Part shown: in pieces, positions 55,901-64,000 of the stretch
How the letters are laid out: every line of letters begins with the position of its first letter
Position numbering within the stretch: the stretch's first letter is position 1
Assembly: GCF_907164915.1 (NCBI RefSeq)
Contig: NC_061862.1
Span: 91,653,995-91,717,994 of the forward strand
From: Impatiens glandulifera
Taxonomy: Eukaryota > Streptophyta > Magnoliopsida > Ericales > Balsaminaceae
Length of the DNA stretch: 64,000 bases
Reading direction: 5' to 3'
The notes under the pieces: model-generated
What the model was told of the DNA's origin: nothing
Databases searched by the model: none
What the model saw: only the letters and a program-made list of their open reading frames with translations
Made by a program: the position numbers and the translations under genes

Positions 55901-57113
55901 TAAAGCATTGCACTTGCCTACAGCTTTGAAAACACCACAATTCAATAAAATGTTTAGGGATGACAAGAAACTAACAAACTTTCAGAAGATTTTTGTGGGT
56001 TTCGTATTTGCTGGAGGACTTGATCCAAGGTAATGTTTGCTGCAAATGCTTAATTATTCATAAAAAATAGGAATTGCACACCATCTTGAAAAATGTTTTG
56101 CTGTTTTCATGCAGTGAAATGTTATTTATTGCGGAACACCTATGTCTACACGTGACGCGCGGGGACATGCTTACAATGGCTGATCAAACCTGGGTAGACA
56201 GTATGATTATTGATGTTTGGTCATACATTTTGCACAACCTTTATAGGAAAAATGTCAAACCTCGTTACAAGAAGATTTTCTACACAACCGTGCTCACCGT
56301 AAGTTGTACTAGCACTGTTATTTATCAATTATGTTATTCTTGTGAGACTAAAGACTGCTGTAAACAGATTTTTCGTGAAGGTGGGATAACTACCCGAGAC
56401 AAATTCAATGACAGGTTCTGTCTAGAAGGTCGGGCTTTCCAAATTTCAAAAATCGACCTCTGGGAAGTGGACCTCGTAAGTACATCTCTGGCTGTCATAC
56501 CTTATAATATCATTTACCACTCAGTTCAAATCTAATCTTTTTTTTAATTCTATCCACAGTTGTTTTTCCCAATCATTGATGACAGACATTTCTACCTTGT
56601 TTGCTATAACTTCATACAACGGCAATTTCAAGTAATTGATAACCGGGAGTCACCTATGCAATCGCCCTTCGAAAGAAGATATAAGAATGCCCAAATCTTG
56701 GTATGACACTACAATTAACATTTAAAACAGTTCAAATTTGGAATTCTAGTAGCACTAAAATACATTACATAATGTTGTTTGTAATGATGTATCAGGATGA
56801 CTACATTCAACAATATATGAACGACGTAGACCCCGTTCTTGCTAAAAAGTATGGCGGTTTGGAAAAGATATGTCTGAAATTGCCATGGCAGGATTCAAAG
56901 AATTACACTGACTGCGGCATTTTTTGCATGAGACACATGGAGACGTATGAAGGTGAGGTGAAGGGGTGGAAAACTGGCTTTGGAGTTAAAAGAAATGTAA
57001 GGAACCAAATAAAGACATTGAGGATGGAATACTGTTGGCGTGTCATTGGCTCGGAGCTAAACAAGGCCAGGACCGAGGTCTACAATTCCTGCCGTAAATG
57101 GATAAGTCAATGA
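52966..57113 (+). CDS. ULP-B: second ULP1-type protease of the MULE, one nonsense codon
   Basis: Model: 52966-52968 (ATG only), 53057-53121, 53204-53827, 53921-54068, 54162-56029, 56115-56298, 56368-56475, 56560-56700, 56796-57113. All sites are GT-AG and the sum is 3,459 nt, which keeps frame for 1,152 aa. The N-terminal domain (DIGFGSLLSLGISKCPLQFS, IDEEDVQCVLNIPRG) parallels ULP-A. The middle is a proline-rich repeat domain. The C-terminal C48 protease has His (DRHFYLV, about 1010), Asp (VIDN, about 1027), Gln (WQDS, about 1079) and Cys (TDCGIF, about 1087). Codon 306 is TAG (54237-54239) where ULP-A has TGG (SCWDD versus GC-stop-DE). That is one G-to-A change, so a full protein is not made unless the stop is read through. 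Confidence 0.82.
54811..55455 (+). repeat. 18-aa (54-bp) proline-rich tandem repeats in ULP-B
   Basis: About eleven copies of a TTPPPxAQAKxxPxPPxx unit, arranged largely as 36-aa (108-bp) doublets alternating PPPMAQAKATPLPPIT and PPPVAQAKTNPIPPLK. The near identity of the doublets shows recent expansion. The repeats make a long open frame on the opposite strand, which is an artefact of composition. Confidence 0.92.
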
Positions 57114-57404
57114 ATTAGGAACTGTATACATAGTGTGGAATTAAATTTTACGAAGAATTTTAGTTGACATGAGTACAATAATGTCCTCATAGACAGATGG
57201 GGTAATTAAACTATTCCTATAATTGTAATGATTTATTGTTAAAATAAAGAATATGTTGTGTAATTTCAATTCTCAAAAATTGTTACTTCACATCCTCACA
57301 CTAATGAACGTGTATACATGAAGTGTGTTTTTTTATGAAAGTTGATTTTCAAATACTTGTTCAATTATGTGTTAAATGAATAAATTAAGTGAAATAAACA
57401 TGAG

Positions 57405-57810
57405 CCGCATAAATATTCGCTTCAAAGACCTTCTCTTCATAAAATATATATGTGAAGCCTCGAATTTCATGAAAGAAATATGAAGAGAATAAATATTCGC
57501 CTCTAAGATATATTTTCGATTAAGCGAATACATATTCGCCTCAAATTATTGATTATGTAAAACCACCATCTCATCCATGAGAAGCGGGATGACTTGTCAT
57601 GTCACTGCAATTACCCCGACATGTACATACCAGTTTCAACATAAAGATCAATTTCGTCAGACAAATATGAGGAGAATAAATATTCGACCGAGATACATGG
57701 TGAGGTTCAAGCGAACACATATTAGCCTCAGTATTATGTTTCATTTTCTCAATTTGCATCTAAAAGGATACTTAATATTAGTTGACTTGGGGCGAATAAA
57801 TATTCGATTG
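57405..57810. repeat. Cluster of GCGAATAAATATTCGC-type sites between ULP-B and transposase
   Basis: Within 400 bp there are five sites in full or near-full form: about 57406, 57485, 57524-57539, 57675 and 57792-57807. There is also a CATGAGAAGCGGGATGACTTG module related to the terminal-repeat unit. The cluster sits between the converging ULP-B and transposase genes. Confidence 0.75.
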
Positions 57811-57949
57811 ATTTAGGTGTTTGTAATTTTTTAGAAATGAATTAGTGTGGTCATTCATTTGGTATTTCATAAAACTTCGCATGCATACATTCGACCTTAT
57901 TCTTTGTTTCAAATCCAACGTACATACAATACTATATACATATCAGATT

Positions 57950-60690
57950 TCACATGAAACTGGAATTCGATAGTTGAGATGACAAAAGAACAGTGAACGG
58001 AGTATTGGCGTCCATGCTGAAACTTTCGTCCCATTGTTGAGGAGTTGAGAACTGAGGAGTTGTCGTTGGCATTGCACTTGATGGCTGGAAAGGAATATCA
58101 AATTTATTTATAAGTATGTTATTATATGAATATTAATAACACAATTATTAGTAAAGAAGGGTAAGTCAGCAATTTCATACCGGAATATGTGAATCACTAG
58201 TTATTCTTGTTGATTTTCGTTTTCTTGAGTTCTTCTCCAGTCCACCTTTCCTTCTCTTACCCGACTTTGTTGGCTTCTTAGTTTTCATTCCTTTTGCTTG
58301 AACAGGGGCACCCTCGGCAGAACGTGATAAACCGGTTGGTGGAGTTTGCATATTTATACTCTCCTGCAATTTTTTATCCACAAACGTGCACTGGCTCAGC
58401 ATGATTTCTTTGACATGATTGTAAGTGTCATCTCTTTCGGCTGCCTTGTTAAATAAATGCATGGACAACCCACACAAATCTCTGTATCTTATGTTGTGAA
58501 GCTCACTCGGATCAACATTAGTACTGTCCACGATTGGATCAGTTCCAAATATTCCATCTTTGGCTGTTCTTGTCCACCTCTTCAATATCAACGCCGGAGG
58601 AATCTTCAACACGTCAATCGTTGTGAAAATCTTTAGGATGTGAGCACACAAAATCCCTCCAAATTCAAATTTACAGCAGCTACACTCGATATTCTTATCG
58701 TCATTCTTATGAACTGTAACTGTATGAGAGCATCTCCTAGTGTGGGGTGTTACCTTGTATTTTCTGTGTGTGTCGACATCCTCTAACATTTCAACACCAC
58801 AATCATGCGACATAAACCATTGTTGTTCAAAGCACTTAAAGACCTCTGGGGTGTAAACTTTGCAGGCATCCTTTAAGATCAAAACTGGATAGTTAAGACT
58901 AGGTTGGCTGGTAATTGATTTGAAATCAGCCTTCAACACATCATATCTTCTTTCATCGAGTAGTCTTTCAAAGTGTTTGAAAAATTCTAAAAACTTGTGT
59001 TTGTAGGAGCAGTACCTTTTCAACATACTGTTCATACTCTCACTTCTCTGTGTTGTCGTCATATCAGCACAAAACATTTGTCGTCCATACACTAATGCCC
59101 ACTTTCGCCTAATGCTAAACATGCGTTTCAACCAATCGTTGTTTTCAAGCCCGTAGTTTGTCAACATTTGATTCCAAGCTTCAACAAACTCTATCTCTTC
59201 TTCAAAATCATATATACACGAAGAAAAATCCTTAGAAAAATCTCTGAAATTATGGAACACCGAGCTAAGATGTATGGCTGCATTTTGAAATATGTGCCAA
59301 ATACAGAGACGATGATTAGTTTCGGGCCATTGAGACGCCAAGGCCTTAGCCATGGCCGCGTCTTGATCTGTAAGAATGGTTTTTGGTTTTTTTCCCATGC
59401 ATAGCTTTGGTGAAAGTCTCAAACAACCAATCAAAAGTCATCGCAGTTTCATCGTATAATAGAGCTGCTCCAAAAAGAATTGATTGTTTGTGATGATTGA
59501 CACCTACAAAAAGCGCAACTGGACGACCTTCATTATTCTTCTTGTATGTGGTGTCAAAACTGACCACGTCTCCGAAGTATGAATAATCGGACCGCATGTT
59601 GGAATCACACCAAAAAATATTCGTTATCAAATCGTCCGCATCAAGTTGAAAAGCATTATAAAAACCAGGATCATTGGATTGTTTGTTCTGCAAATACTCT
59701 AATACACCCCCTGTTTCCCCAAAATTACACTCTCTGGTTCTTTTCGTGCGCAGGTAATTTTTGTAATCCTCAGGAAGAAAACCTAGATTCTCCCTTCCAC
59801 CGATTTGTTTAGACATTAGAGCATGTGATGACTTAGGAGGAATTCCCACGTTATTGGCCATCTCGATATGTAAGCCTGCAACTGCAGAAATATTCCTATG
59901 GCATCTATACAGGTGAGTTTTCTTTGGACTTGCAAGAGGATGACTATGATCACTAATAAAATTTACCACTTGGAACTTTCCATTGTCTGCACGTTTTATC
60001 CTCAATTTCGCTTCACAACAGAACCGAGTCACAGAACGTCTACGTTTCACATAGACATCACGTTTGTCCTTTCCCCGTTCACCCTGTGCACTACAACAAA
60101 AAACTCTATCCAGTATTTTACCCTCCTTGTCTACATGTTTTGAACTGCGCCTTATACCAAATCCTATTAGTTTAGCGTATGCTAAGTAGAATACGTAGCC
60201 TTCTTCTTCACTCTCAAATTCTCTACCTAAAAGTGGAATTAAGTTGGATTCGATGTCCTCCAAAGGTTGGCCGTTTCCATCGAAATTCAATTGACGACGA
60301 CAAGTAGCAGATTCGCTGTTCAGTTTGAACAAGTGGAAAATAAAGGTTTGTAGATTATTGGAAAATGAAAACAATATAAGCGAAGAAAGCTTCACTTCAA
60401 CAGTATGAAGAGTGTAATATTAGGCGAATATAGTTTCGCTTCATAAGATATTATCTCATAATATAGTAGTGAAGAGATCTTCGCTTACATGTGCACTACA
60501 AAAATTGGAGATGTTAAACAATGTTACCTTAAATCAATAATATCATTCTCGTCCATATCATTCTCGCTGATACGTATTCCTTCCTGATAATCAAAAAGAA
60601 CAGAACATTTCATGTCGAGTATTCAAAAAACATAGAAAAGGTTGGGAAGAAAAGTAAAGGAGGTATAGATGACATTCAAAAACATACCAT
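57950..60690 (-). CDS. MULE transposase, FAR1/MURA type, one frameshift
   Basis: Minus-strand exons: 60690-60688 (ATG only), 60583-60528, 60315-58181, 58084-57950. The sum is 2,329 nt, one base over a multiple of three; without the extra base it would encode 775 aa. A FAR1-type zinc-finger DNA-binding domain (GREFESEEEGYVFYLAYAKL to SDHSHPL, about 50-155) is followed by a MULE DDE domain (SFDTTY, Asp about 274; LTDQDAAM, Asp about 336; QRSESMNS Glu about 445). A SWIM zinc finger (CSC...CAH, about 564-578) and a basic tail follow. It should bind the terminal repeats and cut the element out. The frame breaks at an A7 run (59387-59393), where six A would keep it. The fourth exon is inferred from clean splice sites. 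Confidence 0.88.
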
Positions 60691-60844
60691 TTTATAATTT
60701 AGGAAGATGGATTGATATTATAATGAAGTCTCCGGCGAAGGAGAGGTCGATGGTAGACAATGTAGTATAACTCCGGCGAAGAAATGGTCGTACGGTAGAG
60801 AGAGAGAAGCGTACAAAGTTGTCTAGGCTGCTCTTAGCATGGCT

Positions 60845-60858
60845 TGCTGCATGCAGCA
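60845..60858. promoter_or_regulatory. 14-bp perfect palindrome upstream of transposase
   Basis: TGCTGCATGCAGCA is its own reverse complement. It lies about 155 bp upstream of the transposase start codon, so it is a candidate regulatory site, unrelated to the GCGAA family. Confidence 0.4.
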
Positions 60859-61260
60859 TTTAATGAAAAGGTGGCAGGTGTTAGGTGGCGGTGAGGTGAC
60901 TTGTTAAAAAAATTATTTCATTTTAATAATTAAATGACAAAAATTATTATGAAATTAAATTAATAAATCAATCAATCAATCAGTAAGCGAAGATTTCTTC
61001 ACATTATTATTTTGACAATTGTTTTACAAATATTATTTTGACAGTAGTTTTAAAAAATATTAATTATTTATCAAATTTATACTTCAAGTTATACAGTATT
61101 TCTTAATGTTTCAAGATTTAGTTACATATAAGGCTGAAGTTTAAAAAAAAAAACAATACGAAGAACAAAAAACATAATTCTGAAATCAAATATGACATTG
61201 AATTTTCAAGAATGCAAAATATTCAAATATTAAGTAACAAATTAAACCAACACATGTCTA

Positions 61261-62432
61261 TTACAAAAACAAAGGCTGCAAATCACAAGCAGCAATGGAT
61301 TCTAGCAAGCTTGTGTGAGGAACACCAAACACATCCAAATATGTCTTCAGAGGATTCTCTGCCTCAAATACCCAAACAAGTTCATTAACATCGTGCCGAG
61401 ACTTGTCGTATACAACTATAGTTTTGTCGTCCTCGGGCTCGACAAATGGATTCTCCATTTCTTTAGTTGTACCTCCTCCAGCAATTACAAATCCCATAAG
61501 ATCAAGTTTGTAAGCCGGGATGAATTCCCCTGCAAATATGAAGGTGTAACTGTCGAAGAGTTTGGGCAGCTGAAAGAAAATACAATACATTATTAGTAAT
61601 CATGGACAATTGAATATCATATGGAGGAGTAGGAATAAGACAAAACTTACATTGTTCAAATAACGCATTCTGCCAGCTCTTGGACCGCCCACAGTCCCAT
61701 GATTATCTCGCTGCACCTCGTATGGTTCCTCGTCCACGTAACAGTTAAATCTGATTGATGATTTTATCCCTGTATAAAAGCAATAGGTGTTTTTAGTTTC
61801 ATATATGTGAAAATGAATATTGAGTTAACAGTAAAGGGTTAAGAATAACAGAGTCTAACAATCAATGGTAAGGACCCAACTCCCGTTCAATATGCCCTTC
61901 AATACTTTGATGGTGCGACCGCATCCACCATTAGAATCGGTGGATGCTATGACGTGGGTAACATCGTCTCGCCACCTCATTGACACCGTGGCACCACATG
62001 TGTTAGCATATTGTTGCATCAAGTGCTGTTTAAAAAAAATCATAAATATTTCAGGTAAACAGGATGAAAACTTATACAATATGGAAAAAAAAGGGAGAAA
62101 TGGAACGAAGAGTACTATCTCTTCACTTGTTAATTGATTTGGGCATAAAATCCAGTCTTTGCCAAAGTTTTGGACGGATGCTGAGGCAGTTGCCTGCAAG
62201 TGGATGAAAAAAAAAGGTCTTTGTGAGTATGTACTAGGGTTTCATGGAAATAATATCACAAAACACAACACTAGGTAAGTTTTCATAAATAACATTGATT
62301 TACAGTCAAGGTGACATTTTGAGAGTAGGGTTTCCTAAAGATTAAAGAGACAACAACATCACATAACAGAATCTAGTGTAGTAGTTCCATAATCCTAAAT
62401 AATAAAAGTTACTAGTCAGGAATACGTACCAT
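61261..62432 (-). CDS. BARD1-like tandem BRCT protein carried by the MULE
   Basis: Minus-strand exons: 62432-62430 (ATG only), 62193-62116, 62025-61860, 61769-61651, 61569-61261. All sites are GT-AG and the sum is 675 nt, giving 224 aa with no stop. The first BRCT repeat has CGATVSMRWRDDVTHVIAST and GILNGSWVLTIDW, where the TGG for the last Trp is rebuilt across a splice junction. The linker DEEPYEVQRDNHG and GPRAGRMRYLNN matches plant BARD1. The second BRCT has LPKLFDSYTFIFAGEF and ends SIAACDLQPL. Tandem BRCTs bind phosphopeptides in DNA-damage signalling; plant BARD1 also acts in meristem gene control. The RING and PHD parts are absent, so this is a captured C-terminal reader module. Intact splicing and frame suggest selection or recent capture. 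Confidence 0.87.
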
Positions 62433-62568
62433 TGTGGAGTCGTGAAGATGTGGATTCAGGTTCGGTCGACGGGGAGCCGGTTACGAATCGCCGTGAAAAG
62501 GAGGCAGGAAGAGAGAGAGATGAATCGGGCGGCAATGATAATAAAATAATCATATTAGGGGGTATATA

Positions 62569-62735
62569 TATTCATGTAACCGGGGCGAACATGTCTTCTT
62601 TCGAAAAGCGACTATTCATTCCATGTAACATGACACAGGGACCAAGGGCGAATAAGTGTTCTCTCGAGAAGCGACTATTCAATCCATTTTACATGGAACA
62701 TGGTCTAGGCGAACAAATGTTCTTTTCCAGCGAAA
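62569..62735. repeat. About 63-bp tandem repeats upstream of the BRCT gene
   Basis: Three units, each with CATGTAAC or ACATGGAAC, then GCGAA(C/T)A...GTTCT/TCTTC and AAGCGACTATTCA. The GCG positions are 62585, 62648 and 62709. They are related in wording to the terminal-repeat modules and lie 140-300 bp upstream of the BRCT start codon. Confidence 0.7.
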
Positions 62736-62857
62736 AAATTTAAATAAATAAAAAAAAGTAATGAATTAATTGAAGCAAATATATCTTCGCTCATGAAGGA
62801 CTCCACCCAAAAAAAATTAAATAAAAAAAAAATTGGAAAAAATATCTAGCCGGTAAT

Positions 62858-63840
62858 TGAGGCGAAGATTTGTTCGGTTGCTGCATGTCATCTTCAATTA
62901 ATTGAATTAATATTTAATAAACGGAAATATAAAATCCATGTCATTCTGGTCTTTACATAAACGGGTAAGTGTCTTTACATGGTAGGCAATAGGTCTTTAC
63001 ATGGGTGGGTATGGGGGTTTTACATGATGTTTTTATTAAAATTAATGGAAGCAAATATATCTTCGCTGCAGAGAGTCTCGGGGCAAAAAAAATGAAATAA
63101 AAAAAAAATTGGAAAAACAAACAAGCCGGTAATTGAGGCGAAGATTTGTTAGGTTGCTGCATGTCATCTTCAATTAATTGAATTAATATTTAATAAACGG
63201 AAATATAAAATCCATGTCATTTTGGTCTTCAAATAAACGGGTAAGTGTCTTTACATGGTAGGCAAGCGTTCTTCACATGGGTGGGTAGGGGGGTTTTACA
63301 TGGGGTTTTTATTAAAATTAATTGAAGCAAATATATCTTCGCTCCAGAGAGTCTCGAGGTAAAAAAAAATTAAATAAAAAAAAATTATAAAATCCTAGAA
63401 AATAAAAGATTGAATTAATTGAAGCGAATATTATATCGCTGCCTGTGCTATTTAATAAATTAAACTAATATTTAAAAAACGTAAATAGTATATGACTGTC
63501 AATTCGGTCTTTACATGGACGTGTAAGTGTATTTTCATGAACGGCAGGCGTTCTTCTCATGGGTGGGTATGCGGGGTTTACATGAGGGTCATGGCAACGG
63601 GCGTGTAGATCAGAGCGAAGATATCTTATCTGGGTATTATCTGAATATTATATTATTTCCTGGCGTTAACGGGCGCTTCCGTTAACGGCGTCTGGTGTGA
63701 ACCCGGGCCTAAACCCGGATTCCGGATTCTCCCTCCCTCCGTCTCCTGCCCAGATTGATTTATTATTAAATTAATAATGCCGCAATCTGATTGGTCCGCC
63801 ACAGGGGAACACGGCAATCGGTAGCAGAAGATCTGAACTG
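62858..63840 (-). repeat. Right terminal inverted repeat of the MULE (about 983 bp)
   Basis: Reverse complement of 41881-42863. Where I compared them directly (for example 63541-63660 against 42061-42180) the two are identical. A third, decayed 277-bp unit extends further inward to about 62770. Confidence 0.93.
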
Positions 63841-63849
63841 AACTAATGG
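63841..63849. repeat. Right 9-bp target-site duplication of the MULE
   Basis: AACTAATGG, identical to 41872-41880. Confidence 0.95.
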
Positions 63850-64000
63850 AGACATCGTAAAATTAAAATTATGACTTGGTGTGTGAACAACGAAAACAAG
63901 AATCTAATACCATATTAGAATATAGAAAAACTTTATTAAAATGTTATATATTGATTATATAAATGATGTTGAATATATATATTATAATATATAAAAAGTT
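63850..64000. other. Right flank, AT-rich
   Basis: It contains AATCTAATACCATATTAGAA, which loosely resembles the primer site plus LTR edge of a copia element on the minus strand. The window ends before this can be tested. Confidence 0.25.

Larger units (their letters stand above)
42282..63439. repeat. Dispersed 16-bp near-palindromes, GCGAA-N6-TTCGC type
   Basis: The same 16-bp layout recurs through the MULE's non-coding DNA: 42282-42297, 42379-42394, 42655-42670, 50162-50177, 50316-50331, 51901-51916, 52518-52533, 57524-57539, 60424-60439, 62775-62790, 63327-63342 and 63424-63439. Typical forms are GCGAATAAATATTCGC, GCGAAGATTTATTCGC and GCGAAGATATATTTGC. Many half-sites (CGAAGATATCTTC, AATCTTCGC) lie between. 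The arm spacing is constant while the centre varies, as expected for a dimeric protein-binding site. I saw no full site in the flanking host DNA. Confidence 0.85.
41881..63840. mobile_element. Complete 21,960-bp Mutator-like element (MULE) with five genes
   Basis: The ends are defined by an exact 9-bp target duplication (AACTAATGG) and inverted repeats of about 983 bp. Apart from the outermost few bases (TATAT versus CAGTT), the outer roughly 450 bp of both repeats agree base for base where I compared them. Inner differences are few and mostly in A/T runs. The element carries ULP-A (+), a DUF7745-like gene (+), ULP-B (+), the transposase (-) and a BRCT gene (-). MULEs with ULP1-like genes are known from plants as Kaonashi/KI-MULEs. 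The size, the two ULP paralogues and the BRCT gene make this one unusual. Non-coding DNA between the genes is built of diverged terminal-repeat material. Confidence 0.95.

Noticed and set aside
59387..59393. Programmed frameshift in the transposase at the A7 run
   Set aside because: A forward shift by one base is needed and the codons do not form a standard minus-one slippery heptamer. MULE transposases are not known to use frameshifting. A simple indel or sequencing error is more likely.
63880..63940. Start of another copia element at the right window edge
   Set aside because: Only a loose match to a primer site and LTR edge is visible (CTAATACCATATTAGAA). No coding sequence or second LTR lies in the window.

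Overview
The window is nuclear DNA from a flowering plant, most likely a eudicot. The evidence is AT-rich intergenic DNA, GT-AG introns of about 80 to 1,600 bp, and plant-specific gene families (kinesin-8, plant WDR5, a BAM-type LRR receptor kinase). I cannot name the genus from sequence alone. No tRNA, rRNA, CRISPR array or bacterial-style operon is visible.

Layout. 1-1800: decayed Ty1/copia polyprotein on the minus strand. 6399-15106 (+): intact 16-exon kinesin-8 gene (KIN8B type, 692 aa) with small inverted-repeat elements in its larger introns. 17871-19849 (+): two-exon WDR5 homologue (317 aa). 25221-25890: solo LTR. 27292-29639: miniature copia element with identical 200-bp LTRs, a tRNA-Met primer site and a large internal deletion, flanked by an unusual 57-bp duplication. 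31324-34916 (+): two-exon BAM1/2-like receptor kinase (1001 aa). 34917-41102: AT-rich gene-free DNA. 41106-41750: Harbinger-type miniature element.

41881-63840 is the centre of interest. It is one complete 21,960-bp Mutator-like element (MULE). It has a 9-bp target-site duplication (AACTAATGG at 41872-41880 and 63841-63849) and terminal inverted repeats of about 983 bp whose outer halves are essentially identical, so the insertion is young. It carries five genes: two paralogous ULP1-type cysteine protease genes (+), a DUF7745/plant-mobile-domain-like gene (+), a FAR1/MURA-type transposase gene (-), and a 224-aa BARD1-like tandem-BRCT gene (-) with intact splice sites. The DUF7745 and BRCT genes are open. 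The transposase (A7 run), ULP-A (G11 run) and ULP-B (Trp to TAG) each carry exactly one disabling change.

The non-coding part of the MULE is built from diverged copies of the terminal-repeat unit. These contain a fixed-length 16-bp near-palindrome (type GCGAATAAATATTCGC) and a CATGTAAA-rich module, and are probably a transposase-binding array. In three of the five genes the first coding exon is just the ATG, followed directly by the splice donor. Inference: the MULE is a multi-gene transposon that bundles its transposase with SUMO-protease-like enzymes and a captured host DNA-repair-type reader domain.
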